Source of the DNA: Kiloniella laminariae
Lineage (GTDB): Bacteria > Pseudomonadota > Alphaproteobacteria > Kiloniellales > Kiloniellaceae
Direction: 5' to 3'
DNA: 64,000 bases
Assembly (NCBI RefSeq): GCF_027214005.1
Contig: NZ_JAPWGY010000004.1
Location: forward strand, 248,001-312,000
Both the position numbers and the translations under genes were made by a program. Positions within the stretch are counted from its first letter, which is position 1, and each line of letters begins with the position of its first letter. Shown one piece after another: positions 52,438 through 61,723 of the stretch. The notes under the pieces were generated by a model that was not told the DNA's origin, did no database searches, and was given only the letters and a program-made list of their open reading frames with translations.

Positions 52438-53074
52438 GGCTTTAATAGTTGAACCTGAACGAGGGGCTATTGTTTAACTGTCGGCAATCATAGCGCTGTC
52501 AGAATGTTTTCCGAAAGAAAAGCTGTTCTCCTGTTCTAAATGGCGATTTCCTGTGAACAGGTCAAGAACACTTTGTTAACAGAGAAAGGGGACTCTAGAG
52601 CTCTGCAAGGATTCGTGGAGCTCTGAGAAAAAGGGGCATTTTTTGTGAAAAAACATATCCACGATTCCTGTGGATAACTATGTGGCTATCTTGTGAGCCT
52701 GTCTCTATGGCCCTTGAAAACCTTGGGGTTCACACGGGCTGCTTAAAAAATAGGCAAAATACGTAAGATATTGATATTGTTGGTGATAATTAAAGTCAAC
52801 GGCTCTCGAGATAAAAAAAGTAGTTTTTTTTGACTTGACGATGACAGAAGTGTTTCTCCTGTGCACAAGTGAAATTAAATTACAGTGAAAGCAGTTGTTT
52901 TCTATGGATTCACGCCAGGAGCTTTCAGGGAATCCGGGATAAGCCATTGAGCAAATCAGGAATAAACAGTTTAGCTTGCCTGTTAATTTTCGTGATCAGA
53001 TCGACAAGTTTCAGAAACAGAAAAGGCCGAGGAGAGAACCTCGACCTTTTCTGCAACGAATACCTCTGGGGTAT
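52438..53074. other. 637-bp non-coding gap with DnaA-box-like sites
   Basis: No gene is supported. The gap is AT-rich at 52740-52880. TGTGGATAA at 52669-52677 is a perfect complement of the DnaA box TTATCCACA, and ATATCCACG at 52655-52663 is a 7/9 inverted partner. Three GANTC sites fall at 52591, 52610 and 52663, and a fourth at 52907. The right edge holds the folB terminator. See the findings. Confidence 0.55.
53021..53050 (-). terminator. Terminator after folB
   Basis: On the minus strand AAAAGGTCGAGG pairs with CCTCGGCCTTTT (one G-T pair) around TTCTCT, followed by CTG. It begins 25 bases after the folB stop. Confidence 0.75.
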
Positions 53075-53470
53075 TCAGGAACGTGTTCGCGTGATTTCGA
53101 TACCAACGCCAGCAACATCAGGATACCGATCAAGCTTTTCTATTCGCATGGCGACCGTTTTGATCCGCTCATCAAAGAAACAGGCCTCGGAAATCTGGGT
53201 GGCAAGCGTTTCAAGCAAACGGACATTGTTTTTCAGGCAAACATCCCGAACTTTTTTGACAAGTGTGCCATAATTAACGGTTTCATCAATCTGGTCATCG
53301 TTTACCGCTACGGGGTTAAGGGTCAGCTCCAGGCTCACGCGCAGTCTCTGGGGGCGCAGGCGCTCCTCGTCGGTCAGGCCAATATGACAACTGAGGGTTA
53401 AGTCCCGAACGACAAGCCTCTGTTCAGTCAGGTTGCTTTTTATCGCAGGTAATTTTTTTTCGGGAGCCAT
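53075..53470 (-). CDS. folB: Dihydroneopterin aldolase
   Basis: A 131-residue enzyme of folate synthesis that splits dihydroneopterin to 6-hydroxymethyl-dihydropterin and glycolaldehyde. It has 'LVVRDLTLSCHIGLTDEERL' at the start, the 'TVNYGTLVKKVRD' turn with the catalytic Tyr, 'LLETLATQISEACF', and the Lys in 'VAMRIEKLDRYPDVAGVGIEI'. The ATG at 53470 has AAGGA about 10 bases upstream; a TTG at 53479 would add three residues. It lies alone between two non-coding gaps. Confidence 0.92.
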   Translation of the reverse strand: MAPEKKLPAIKSNLTEQRLVVRDLTLSCHIGLTDEERLRPQRLRVSLELTLNPVAVNDDQIDETVNYGTLVKKVRDVCLKNNVRLLETLATQISEACFFDERIKTVAMRIEKLDRYPDVAGVGIEITRTRS

Positions 53471-53569
53471 AAGTGACAATCCTTCCGTTTCTTTGAGCCA
53501 TGCCTGTGGTGGTTTTATTCTTCAGGCTTTTTTCTGACGCCAATCTATGGACTCAGCTGCTGAAGGTCA

Positions 53570-53612
53570 AAACCCATTTCCGGGACAGAGTGCTCCCGGA
53601 AAGGAATGGGTT
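53570..53612. terminator. Bulged hairpin between folB and the Ca/Na exchanger gene
   Basis: AAACCCATTTCCGGGA pairs with TCCCGGAAaggAATGGGTTT with a small bulge; on the minus strand it is followed by TTTT. It lies between the folB start and the exchanger stop and probably ends the exchanger transcript. Confidence 0.5.
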
Positions 53613-53630
53613 TACTTGAAAAGAATATTC

Positions 53631-54602
53631 TTAACTCAGGAAGAGCTTGTCTCTGAACTGGTACAGGATATAGGCCGCGTAGAGGGCCAGGAAAAAGACG
53701 CCCTTGGAGCGGCAAATTTTCCCGCCCATGGACATGACGGGAATAATCAGGAGGCTGACACCAGCCATTACCCAGATATCAAATTGCAAGATGGAAGGGG
53801 AAACAGTGAAAGGAGTCACAACGGCCAGAATGCCGATGATCAGCAAGAGATTGAATATATTTGAACCAAGAGCATTTCCGAGGGCAACTTCAGTGTGTTT
53901 ACGTAAGCCGGCGACGATTCCTGTCGCCAGTTCTGGTAGAGAGGTTCCCAGGGCAACAAGAGTAACACCGATAACCGTTTCGGAAATTCCGGCTGCACGG
54001 GCAATGCTTTCTGCGCCATCAATCAATAGTTCTGATCCAAAAATCAGGAAGAGAACCCCAATGACAAGCAGAAAGGCAGCAAGGGGAATGGAACCAGGAG
54101 CTGCTGCGAGTTCTTCTGCAAGCTCAGGGTCAGCCTCTTCTTTCGGATTACACTTCTTTTCTCGGTAATAGCTTCTGCCGATGTAAAGGGCCAGGAGAGC
54201 AAGCATAAACAAACCATGCCAGAGAGTGAATTCCCCCAGGAATGCAAAGATCATGAAAACGGCAGTTGCCAGAATCATGGCAATAGTATCGCGCATTACA
54301 TCACAAGGTTTGGTCTCAAGGGGGTAAATCAGGGCGCCAACTCCAAGTATCAGAAGAATATTGGCGATATTCGATCCGACAATGTTGCCGATACCGATGT
54401 CTGTAGATCCCTCTAGTCCGGCGGTTACAGTCACCATCAGTTCCGGCATGGACGTTGCGCAGGCGACAATGGTCAGTCCGATCAACATAGGCGACAACCC
54501 GAGGTGTCGGGCAATGCTGATGGCCCCTCGCAGCAGAATCTCTCCGCCGACTGCCAAGAGAACCAGGCCGCCGCCTACCATCAGAAATGCCATTGCCGTC
54601 AT
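53631..54602 (-). CDS. Calcium/sodium antiporter (YrbG family)
   Basis: A 323-residue inner-membrane exchanger with about ten helices in two inverted repeats. The alpha repeats are 'GLTIVACATSMPELMVTVTA' (with the conserved GNIVGSN stretch soon after) and 'GVTLVALGTSLPELATGIVA' followed by 'GNALGSNIFN'. The acidic Glu in each SMPEL/SLPEL is the cation ligand. A charged cytoplasmic loop separates the halves. The ATG at 54602 was chosen; a start at 54662 would extend past a charged end. It is a single gene. Confidence 0.93.
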   Translation of the reverse strand: MTAMAFLMVGGGLVLLAVGGEILLRGAISIARHLGLSPMLIGLTIVACATSMPELMVTVTAGLEGSTDIGIGNIVGSNIANILLILGVGALIYPLETKPCDVMRDTIAMILATAVFMIFAFLGEFTLWHGLFMLALLALYIGRSYYREKKCNPKEEADPELAEELAAAPGSIPLAAFLLVIGVLFLIFGSELLIDGAESIARAAGISETVIGVTLVALGTSLPELATGIVAGLRKHTEVALGNALGSNIFNLLLIIGILAVVTPFTVSPSILQFDIWVMAGVSLLIIPVMSMGGKICRSKGVFFLALYAAYILYQFRDKLFLS

Positions 54603-54939
54603 GAAATAAATGCCTTCGGTTAATCCATAGCTTATGTGCCGCGCAAAAGACCTGCGCAGCACATATCAGGCTTTTAAATGCCTCTGCGATGCTGGTTTTT
54701 CAATAGCTGATCACGATTATTGCCTGTTTCTTGTGATATTCATCATGTCAGGCCGATCTTTGCTGCTGTTGGCTAAGGGATAGCTTGACCCCAAATTCGT
54801 TTGTTCTGATTGCAATCCAGGTGTTCCATTTATCTAGGCTAGATGGTCGTGTTTTCAATGGAGACCCTGGAATCACATTGTTGTTATGACCGGATTGTTA
54901 TGACGAGGTTGTTATGCCTGGAGATTCAGGGGCAGGAAT
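54603..54939. other. 337-bp gap with hairpin and tandem repeats
   Basis: No gene. A hairpin TATGTGCcGCGCA / TGCGCaGCACATA lies around 54632-54665. Three tandem copies of a 14-base unit (TTGTTATGACCGGA, TTGTTATGACGAGG, TTGTTATGCCTGGA) occupy 54881-54922. The gap separates the exchanger promoter side from the PAS kinase stop. Confidence 0.6.
54881..54922. repeat. Three tandem 14-bp repeats
   Basis: TTGTTATGACCGGA at 54881-54894, TTGTTATGACGAGG at 54895-54908 and TTGTTATGCCTGGA at 54909-54922. The first eight bases are identical in all three, the rest drift. They sit 18 bases from the stop of the PAS kinase gene. Confidence 0.85.
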
Positions 54940-56472
54940 TTAGTCGAGAATTTTTTCTCGTGGCACAATCACGGATACTTTTGTGCCTTTTCCTTCTTTG
55001 CTGGAAATTTTAAGCTCGCCGCCATGTGCCGCAACCAGCTGTGAAGTGATATAAAGCCCCAGTCCAACACCTTTGCCAGCTGCCCAGGATGAACTGGCGG
55101 CCTGGGTAAAGGCTTTGCAGACATCGTGAAGACGGTTTTCTGGAATGCCGATCCCGTTATCACTCACCGTGAAGACCAGCTTCAGGTGCTTGTCACGTGC
55201 AATAACAAGAGAAATGTCGCCACCTTCCGGGGTGTATTTAACGGCATTGGCCAGCAGGTTTGTAAGTATCTGTCTGAAACGACGGGCATCCCCAAGCATC
55301 GAGAGGCCGGAGACAGCATTGTTGAGCTTAAAGGTCTGGTCTTTTTTTATGGTCTCGATTTCAAAGGTGGCCCGGCAATAGTTAACCAGTTGATCAAGAT
55401 CAAACTGTTCTTCGTAGAGTTTAAGCTCTCCCTGCTCAATTGTTGAGGCATCCAGAAGCTCGTTTATCAATTCGAGAAGGTGGCGGGCACTTTGGTCTAT
55501 ATCTTTGAGTGCATTGACTTGCCGATCATTGACCGGGCCATAAATCTGATGGCGGAGCATTTCGGTGAAGCCAATTATCGCATTGAGGGGAGTCCTGAGC
55601 TCGTGGCTCATGGTGGCCAGGAAATTTCCCTTGGATTCATTTGCTGTCTCTGCTTCCTGTTGGGCCAGGGAGAGTTTACGTGTTCGCTCCGTTACCCTTT
55701 TTTCCAGGTCAAGGTTGAGCCGGTGAAGGTCCTCCTCAGCCTGAACACGTTGTGTGATATCCTCTTCGGTGATCACCACGACTTTCCCGCCTGATACAGG
55801 GTCAAGCCCGATTTCTGCGGTAAGGGTGTGCCACCTTTCGCCAAGAGACGTCTGGACCATGAGATCTGTGCGAAAGCGTTTCCTGTTTTTATAACGTCCT
55901 AGAATTCGTTTGAGAATTTCCGGGTCGTTATAGCGCGTTTCCAGGGTTATCTGTGTGTTGTTACCTTGGTCGTGAACGTTGGCAGCAGCGGGATTTTGCG
56001 CCAGAAGCCGACCATCCATGGCAAATGTACTGATCATCAGGGGGGTGTATCTGACAGCTTCGAGAATCCGCTGTGCTCTGTGATCAAGAACGTCCGGGCT
56101 TTGAAGGGTTGCCTCAATAAGGACAGCTTTTTTATCGTCTTCTACCATAACCGGGGTGAAGGTCATGACAACCATTTTAGGGCTGCCATTGGGATAGAGT
56201 GTCCAGTGCTCTTCTACTCTTTCTCCCTGAGAGGTATGGGAGAAAATTTCCTGAAGGCGAGTCCGTACGATTATGGAGTCTGTAGAAAAATCGCGGGCAA
56301 CAAGATCAGCTAAAGTTTCAGCTTCCCAGAAATGCAAGGCTGCTTCATTCCCCCACCAGATATTATGATCTGTCATGTTGAATACCCAGATTGGGGTGCT
56401 CAAACGATTAAAGGCAGAGAGATCCTGCCAGTTCTGAAAATGGGGTAGTAGTTCCTTAATCGTGGGTTGCAT
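54940..56472 (-). CDS. Soluble PAS-containing sensor histidine kinase
   Basis: A 510-residue kinase with no membrane segment. It has two PAS-like regions (about 20-125 and 135-245), a coiled-coil linker ('LEKRVTERTRKLSLAQQEAE'), then the HisKA box with His290 ('ATMSHELRTPLNAIIGF') and a HATPase domain with 'LLANAVKYTPEGG', 'DNGIGIPENR' and 'GKGVGLGLYITSQL'. It should sense a cytoplasmic signal. No response regulator lies next to it, so it is an orphan kinase. It stands between the repeats gap and uvrB. Confidence 0.93.
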   Translation of the reverse strand: MQPTIKELLPHFQNWQDLSAFNRLSTPIWVFNMTDHNIWWGNEAALHFWEAETLADLVARDFSTDSIIVRTRLQEIFSHTSQGERVEEHWTLYPNGSPKMVVMTFTPVMVEDDKKAVLIEATLQSPDVLDHRAQRILEAVRYTPLMISTFAMDGRLLAQNPAAANVHDQGNNTQITLETRYNDPEILKRILGRYKNRKRFRTDLMVQTSLGERWHTLTAEIGLDPVSGGKVVVITEEDITQRVQAEEDLHRLNLDLEKRVTERTRKLSLAQQEAETANESKGNFLATMSHELRTPLNAIIGFTEMLRHQIYGPVNDRQVNALKDIDQSARHLLELINELLDASTIEQGELKLYEEQFDLDQLVNYCRATFEIETIKKDQTFKLNNAVSGLSMLGDARRFRQILTNLLANAVKYTPEGGDISLVIARDKHLKLVFTVSDNGIGIPENRLHDVCKAFTQAASSSWAAGKGVGLGLYITSQLVAAHGGELKISSKEGKGTKVSVIVPREKILD

Positions 56473-56579
56473 GCATAAATTCCCAAAGGAGACGAGAAGA
56501 CTATCATCGCGTCGCAGGGGGGTCCAGTTTAAGAGGGCGACCAGTCGTTGTTACAAAAAAAAGTGAGTATGTTTTGTGG

Positions 56580-58712
56580 CTATCGCCGTTTTTTCCCTCG
56601 GGCGTATTTCCTGCTTTTGGACTGTGCATCAGCTTGGGCAATTCGGTCTGTCAAAGAACCAGTTGCCCCGCTGGAGAGTCCCAGTTCACTATCCTGAAGC
56701 TGCTTGATTTCGTCGCGGATCCGGGCGGCTTCCTCAAACTCGAGATCTGCGGCGGCTTCATGCATTCGTTTGGTCAGGTCTTCTATATAGCTCTTGAGGT
56801 TGTGGCCAACGCGGTGTGGTGAAGCTGTATCGTCAAGTGGTACTGTTACGTGGTCACTCTCATAGACTGACCCGAGAATGTCTCCGATCTGCTTGCGGAT
56901 TGTCTCCGGCGTGATGCCGTGCTTTTCGTTATAGGCCTGTTGTTTTTCCCGGCGTCGGTTGGTTTCTTCCAGTGCACCAGTGAGAGAACGGGTCATCTTG
57001 TCTGCATAGAGAATTACACGGCCATCCACATTACGTGCTGCGCGACCAATGGTCTGGACCAGGGATGTTTTTGAACGAAGAAAACCTTCTTTATCAGCAT
57101 CCAGGATACAAACAAGGCCGCATTCAGGGATGTCGAGACCTTCACGGAGAAGGTTGATACCTACAAGAACATCGAAGATACCTTTGCGAAGATCCCGGAT
57201 GATTTCCATTCGTTCTATGGTGTCGATATCGGAATGGATATAGCGGACCTTGAGGTTGGCTTCGTGCAGATACTCAGTCAGGTCTTCAGCCATGCGTTTG
57301 GTCAGGGTTGTAACCAGAACCCGCATGTTTTTGGCAACGGTTTCCTTACATTCCTTGATCAGATCATCGACCTGGCTCTCTGTTGGCCGAATGACGCAGG
57401 GGGGATCAAGCAAACCGGTCGGGCGGATGACCTGTTCGGCAAAGACACCACCTGTCTCATTTAGTTCCCAGGGGCCAGGAGTCGCTGAAACGAACACAGT
57501 CTGGGGGCGCATTGCTTCCCATTCAATGAACTTCAGCGGACGGTTATCAATACAGGAAGGCAGCCGAAAACCATATTCTGACAAGGTGGATTTTCTGGCA
57601 AAGTCACCGTTGTACATGCCATTGAGCTGACCGATGGTGACGTGGCTTTCGTCGACAAACAGCAGGGCGTTATCCGGCAGGTATTCAAACAGGGTTGGCG
57701 GTGGTTCCCCCGGTGCGCGGCCAGTAAGGTAACGGGAATAGTTTTCGATCCCGGCACAGGCGCCTGTGGCATCAATCATTTCCAGATCGAACATGGTGCG
57801 TTGTTCCAGGCGCTGGGCTTCCAGCAGTTTGTTTTCCTGGTTGAAACGCTCGAGCTGAACCTTGAGATCTGCGCGGATACCTTTTGCCGCCTGTAACAGA
57901 GTAGGGCGCGGGGTAACATAGTGACTGTTGGCATAGATACGGATACCGTCAAGATCGGCTGTTTTCTCACCCGTTAGCGGGTCAAATTCCTGAATCGCCT
58001 CAATCTCGTCCCCAAACATGGAAACCCGCCAGGCCCGGTCCTCATAGTGGGCGGGGAAAACTTCGAGGGTATCTCCACGCACCCTGAAAGTACCGCGTCC
58101 AAAGGCGATGTCGTTGCGGGTGTATTGCAATTCAACAAGGGATTTGAGGATGTCGCGCATGTCGACTTCCTGTTCGACCTTGAGGCCCAGGGTCATCTGG
58201 GCATAGGTCTCTGGCGAACCAATGCCATAGATACAGGAAACTGATGCGACGATGATAACGTCTTCGCGTTCGAACAGGGCGCGGGTAGCCGAGTGGCGCA
58301 TCCGGTCAATCTGTTCGTTGATCGAGCTGTCCTTCTCGATATAGGTATCTGTACGGGCGACGTAGGCTTCCGGCTGATAATAGTCGTAATAAGAGACAAA
58401 ATACTCGACCGCATTATCGGGGAAGAATGCTTTCATTTCTGCATAAAGCTGAGCCGCGAGGGTTTTGTTGTGGGCCAAAATTAGAGCGGGGCGTTGCAAG
58501 GTCTGGATGGTCTGGGCCATGGTGAAGGTCTTGCCTGAACCTGTAACGCCAAGCAGGACCTGACTGCGTTCATTGTTTTTCAACCCTGCGCAGAGTTCGG
58601 CAATCGCCTGAGGCTGGTCGCCAGAAGGGGCAAATTCTGATTCAAGCCGGAAAGGGCGGGAATCATCCCTGGAAAAACTGTCCGTAATCCGTTCGATGAG
58701 TGAAGAAGTCAT
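56580..58712 (-). CDS. uvrB: Excinuclease ABC subunit B
   Basis: A 710-residue helicase-like damage verification protein of nucleotide excision repair. The Walker A is 'GVTGSGKT' at residues 55-62, and '[20 protein letters not shown]' is the start of the beta-hairpin that clamps damaged DNA. Helicase motifs V-VI appear near '[20 protein letters not shown]' and '[12 protein letters not shown]'. The C-terminal UVR motif ('[20 protein letters not shown]' region) interacts with UvrC. The length is normal. Confidence 0.97.
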   Translation of the reverse strand: MTSSLIERITDSFSRDDSRPFRLESEFAPSGDQPQAIAELCAGLKNNERSQVLLGVTGSGKTFTMAQTIQTLQRPALILAHNKTLAAQLYAEMKAFFPDNAVEYFVSYYDYYQPEAYVARTDTYIEKDSSINEQIDRMRHSATRALFEREDVIIVASVSCIYGIGSPETYAQMTLGLKVEQEVDMRDILKSLVELQYTRNDIAFGRGTFRVRGDTLEVFPAHYEDRAWRVSMFGDEIEAIQEFDPLTGEKTADLDGIRIYANSHYVTPRPTLLQAAKGIRADLKVQLERFNQENKLLEAQRLEQRTMFDLEMIDATGACAGIENYSRYLTGRAPGEPPPTLFEYLPDNALLFVDESHVTIGQLNGMYNGDFARKSTLSEYGFRLPSCIDNRPLKFIEWEAMRPQTVFVSATPGPWELNETGGVFAEQVIRPTGLLDPPCVIRPTESQVDDLIKECKETVAKNMRVLVTTLTKRMAEDLTEYLHEANLKVRYIHSDIDTIERMEIIRDLRKGIFDVLVGINLLREGLDIPECGLVCILDADKEGFLRSKTSLVQTIGRAARNVDGRVILYADKMTRSLTGALEETNRRREKQQAYNEKHGITPETIRKQIGDILGSVYESDHVTVPLDDTASPHRVGHNLKSYIEDLTKRMHEAAADLEFEEAARIRDEIKQLQDSELGLSSGATGSLTDRIAQADAQSKSRKYARGKKRR

Positions 58713-58770
58713 ATGCAGTCCCGGTCTGATGAGCAGTTGCCTCTTTTATTTGGCAAGCTTCTGCAAGGTT

Positions 58771-60042
58771 TCAGATTATATCTTCATTGTTGCGTTGTTG
58801 TTCAAGCAATGTCTTGTACAGTTCTTGATCCATAGCCCCCTCACTGTTGATCAAAAGAACACGTGAATCTGCTGTCAGGTGGAGAATATCCCTGCAATCT
58901 TCGTGAGATGCGACCATCATCAGGGCAGCCAGACCGGCAATACTTGATTCGCCAGCCACCAGTGGCGGGTCTGTAAACGGCGGGTTGGCCAGTAACTTCA
59001 TGGTCGGGCCAGTAACACTGTCCGGAATAGTCATGAAGGCATCGGCACCCCGAACGAGAATTTCCCAGGCGAGGGGAGAGACCTCGCCACAATCCAGCCC
59101 GGCCATAATGGTATGAACTTCGCCAGTTTCCTTGTCACCGCTTGCCCGGGTAGGGCCCCCGGCCGCGGCCGATGCATAAAGGCAGGCGGCATTTTCCGGT
59201 TCAACAATAATGATTCGAGGTCGCCGTGCGCCCAGAAGCTGCCAGAGATATCCCGTGATCGCCGCGGCCATTCCGCCAACCCCGGCCTGGATAAATATAT
59301 GGCTCGGGGGAACGGCTTCACGAAAGGGACGTTTAAAATACTGGATGAATATTTCACGGGCGATAACGCTGTAGCCATGCATCACCTGGCCGGGAACCAA
59401 TCGGTAGCCTTCCCAGGAAGTGTCAGAAATTACATGATAGTTCCTGGTTTTGGCGATATCAGCACAATAGCGAACTGTGTCGTCATAGTTCAATTTTGTC
59501 TGGATGGCGTCGGCACCGAGTTCGGAAATAGCAGCAATGCGTGCCTTGCTGCAGCTTCGGGGAACAAAGATGACCGCTTTGCAGCCGAAAAGCTGTGCGC
59601 CCCAGGCAACAGATCTGCCGTGGTTCCCATCTGTTGCGGTTGTGACCGTAATGTTTCTGATCAGTTCCTTGTGTTGCCCCCGGCGTAAGTCTTCCGAGCT
59701 GCTTTCGAAACCAAAGTTTTCATGAAGCAATCTCTGTAACAATTTCAGGACAGCATAGGCTCCTCCCAGGGCTTTGAAACTCCCCAGAGAGAATCTTTCA
59801 CTTTCATCCTTGAAACTGATGTCGGCCAGATTAAGTGTTCTGGCGAGGCCAGGGAGCTTGACCAGATTGCTGGTCCGGTATTCTGGCCAGCCTTGAATTT
59901 CCGTCTGGGCTGCTTCGCAGTCTGCCTGTGAAAATATATCCTGTAGCTCTGCCGGGTAGGTGGCATCGTGTTCTGCATCCGGATTAGGCAGAAGGTTAAA
60001 AGGGGATTTTCTCCAAAGGGATAGAGCAGGGTCTAAGGACAT
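58771..60042 (-). CDS. dpaL: Diaminopropionate ammonia-lyase
   Basis: A 423-residue PLP enzyme (fold type II) that turns 2,3-diaminopropionate into pyruvate and ammonia. The PLP Lys90 is in 'SFKALGGAYAV', 'TDGNHGRSVAWGAQLFGCKA' follows and the Gly loop 'IFIQAGVGGMAAAI' binds the phosphate. 'VGPTMKLLANPP'-like end segments and 'GLDCGEVSPLAWEIL' fit the DpaL group and separate it from threonine dehydratase. It is alone, and diverges from ahpC. Confidence 0.9.
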   Translation of the reverse strand: MSLDPALSLWRKSPFNLLPNPDAEHDATYPAELQDIFSQADCEAAQTEIQGWPEYRTSNLVKLPGLARTLNLADISFKDESERFSLGSFKALGGAYAVLKLLQRLLHENFGFESSSEDLRRGQHKELIRNITVTTATDGNHGRSVAWGAQLFGCKAVIFVPRSCSKARIAAISELGADAIQTKLNYDDTVRYCADIAKTRNYHVISDTSWEGYRLVPGQVMHGYSVIAREIFIQYFKRPFREAVPPSHIFIQAGVGGMAAAITGYLWQLLGARRPRIIIVEPENAACLYASAAAGGPTRASGDKETGEVHTIMAGLDCGEVSPLAWEILVRGADAFMTIPDSVTGPTMKLLANPPFTDPPLVAGESSIAGLAALMMVASHEDCRDILHLTADSRVLLINSEGAMDQELYKTLLEQQRNNEDII

Positions 60043-60177
60043 GTCTGTTTGTATCTGACGAGTGGGTTGATCGGGCTTGTTTCGGATCTGTTCCTGTATT
60101 GATACCCTTTTTTACAGGGGGACGAAAAGCCCTCAGAAGCGAAGTTAGTTGTAAATTAGAATTAATCTAAAAAATAA

Positions 60178-60206
60178 TTGACTTTGTTCAAGCCGGACGA
60201 TTAAGT
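60178..60206 (+). promoter_or_regulatory. Candidate sigma-70 promoter of ahpC
   Basis: TTGACT (60178-60183), a 17-base spacer, then TTAAGT (60201-60206). The spacing is ideal; the -10 is weak. It lies about 120 bases before the ahpC ATG. Confidence 0.4.
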
Positions 60207-60214
60207 AGGCCCGT

Positions 60215-60271
60215 CGCGCAAGAGCCCTTGCGCGGAATTCATAACATCATCGCGCATTTCGACGGCGCGAT
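60215..60271 (+). promoter_or_regulatory. Two inverted repeats in the ahpC leader
   Basis: CGCGCAAG/CTTGCGCG (60215-60234, 4-base loop) and ATCGCGC/GCGCGAT (60249-60271). They lie just downstream of the candidate promoter, between it and the ahpC ribosome site, and could be RNA hairpins or an operator. No function is shown. Confidence 0.5.
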
Positions 60272-60328
60272 CTGACTGACGACTTGCCCCCGACTATCGT
60301 GGGCTTAACGAGAAGGACTTGCGCAGCA

Positions 60329-60868
60329 ATGCTGACTATTGGTGATAAGTTTCCAGAGTTCGCTCTGACAGGTGTTGTATCCAACAGCCCATCTGATGCT
60401 TTTATCGAAATCACAGACAAAAGCTATGAAGGCAAATGGAAAGTCGTTTTCTTCTGGCCAAAAGATTTCACTTTTGTCTGCCCAACTGAAATTGCTGCTT
60501 TTGGTGCGCTGAACGAAGAGTTTGCTGATCGTGATACCCAGATTCTTGGTGTTTCCACAGACAGTGACTTTGTTCACATGGCCTGGCGCAAGGACCACGC
60601 AGATCTGAATGACCTGCCATTCCCGATGGTTTCCGATATCAAGCGTGAGCTTAGCGAAGCTCTTGGTGTTCTCGATCGCGATGCAGGTGTTGCCTTGCGC
60701 GCGACTTTCGTTGTTGATCCTGACGGGATCATCCAGCACGTAGCGGTTAACGGTCTGAACGTTGGTCGTAACCCACAGGAAACCCTGCGTATTCTTGATG
60801 CGTTGCAGACGGATGAACTCTGCCCTTGTAACTGGAACAAGGGTGACGAGGTTCTCCGCGTCGCCTAA
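60329..60868 (+). CDS. ahpC: Alkyl hydroperoxide reductase, peroxiredoxin
   Basis: A 179-residue typical peroxiredoxin that reduces hydroperoxides. The peroxidatic Cys51 is in 'DFTFVCPTEIAAFG'. The C-terminal 'ELCPCNWNKGDEVL' carries Cys165 and Cys167 as possible resolving residues. The ATG at 60329 has AAGGA upstream and starts 'MLTIGDKFPEF', the usual AhpC/AhpE-type start; an upstream codon at 60284 would add 15 residues. ahpD follows 177 bases downstream beyond a terminator, so the pair may share a signal but has separate transcripts or partial readthrough. Confidence 0.94.
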   Translation: MLTIGDKFPEFALTGVVSNSPSDAFIEITDKSYEGKWKVVFFWPKDFTFVCPTEIAAFGALNEEFADRDTQILGVSTDSDFVHMAWRKDHADLNDLPFPMVSDIKRELSEALGVLDRDAGVALRATFVVDPDGIIQHVAVNGLNVGRNPQETLRILDALQTDELCPCNWNKGDEVLRVA

Positions 60869-60890
60869 CGGGTCAAGCTGACCAGTTTGG

Positions 60891-60924
60891 AAAAGGCGGA
60901 CGCGGGCAACCGGGGCCGCCTTTT
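60891..60924 (+). terminator. Terminator after ahpC
   Basis: AAAAGGCGG pairs with CCGCCTTTT across a 16-base loop, followed by CTTTTG. It begins 22 bases after the ahpC stop. Confidence 0.75.
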
Positions 60925-60942
60925 CTTTTGTCCATTTTCACT

Positions 60943-60978
60943 CCAGATTTTCTGCCAAATTCTCGGCCAAATTCTCTG
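60943..60978. repeat. Tandem 12-bp repeat
   Basis: CCAAATTCTCGG at 60955-60966 is repeated as CCAAATTCTCTGG from 60967, and a degenerate copy CCAGATTTTCTG (9 of 12) precedes at 60943-60954. It sits between ahpC and ahpD. Confidence 0.7.
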
Positions 60979-61045
60979 GTTGTGAGAAAACCCTCGCTCT
61001 CGGAAGCATCAAGCTTCTGCCTGAAATAATGAAAAAGGGATAGTC

Positions 61046-61579
61046 ATGTCTGTAAGTGACCTGAAGGCGATGTTGCCGGAATATGCCAAGGATCTGAAGT
61101 TGAACATCACCAATGTTCTGACTTCGACAGTTTTGAATGAGCAACAGATCTGGGGCGCGGCTCTGGCTTCTGCACTGGCCAGCCGTAATGCTGTTGTGAT
61201 CCGGGCGATTGATGCCGAAGCCAAACAGAAACTTTCTCCTGATGCCTACACCGCAGCCAAGGCAGCCTCGGCGATTATGGGGATGAACAATATCTATTAT
61301 CGTTTTGCCCATCTCAGTGGTAATGAAGACTATCTGAAACTGCCTGCACGCTTGCGAATGAACATCATTGGCCGCCCGGGAGTCGACAAGCTTGACTTTG
61401 AACTCTGGTCACTTGCTGTTTCTGCCATCAATGGCTGTGGCATGTGCATTGAATCTCATGAAAAACAGGTGGCTGCAGGGGGAATCAGCAAGGAAGGCAT
61501 TCAGGATGCTGTGCGTATCGCCGCTGTGATGCACGGCGTTGCCGCCACCCTTGACGGCGAAGCTGCACTGACGGAGTAA
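61046..61579 (+). CDS. ahpD: Alkyl hydroperoxide reductase AhpD
   Basis: A 177-residue helical disulfide reductase that recycles AhpC. The active site is 'CGMCIESHE' with Cys131, Cys134 and His138, and Glu119 upstream is the conserved proton relay. The layout matches the AhpD-type carboxymuconolactone decarboxylase-like fold. It follows ahpC, and a terminator lies after it. The ATG at 61046 has AAAGGGA a few bases upstream. Confidence 0.95.
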   Translation: MSVSDLKAMLPEYAKDLKLNITNVLTSTVLNEQQIWGAALASALASRNAVVIRAIDAEAKQKLSPDAYTAAKAASAIMGMNNIYYRFAHLSGNEDYLKLPARLRMNIIGRPGVDKLDFELWSLAVSAINGCGMCIESHEKQVAAGGISKEGIQDAVRIAAVMHGVAATLDGEAALTE

Positions 61580-61600
61580 GCCTTCGCCAGATATCAGGGA

Positions 61601-61632
61601 AACTAAAGGGGGCAGTATCCCCCTTTAGTTTG
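61601..61632 (+). terminator. Terminator after ahpD
   Basis: AACTAAAGGGGG pairs with CCCCCTTTAGTT around a CAGTAT loop. It is 22 bases after the ahpD stop, and on the minus strand may serve the small gene opposite. Confidence 0.85.
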
Positions 61633-61723
61633 GTATTGGGGATGTTTTATTCTGGGTTTCTAAGGTGCGGTGGCCACATTGATTTTGCCACAGGTTGAAA
61701 AAACCAGTGTGGTGGTAAAGGTG

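Noticed and set aside
52705-52947. Small minus-strand frame in the uvrC-folB gap
   Set aside because: No ribosome site, no family, aromatic-rich random-like composition; the gap is better read as non-coding.
52438-53074. Firm call of the chromosome replication origin
   Set aside because: Only one perfect DnaA box and an inverted partner are seen and the nearby genes are not the usual origin neighbours, so I list it only as a finding.
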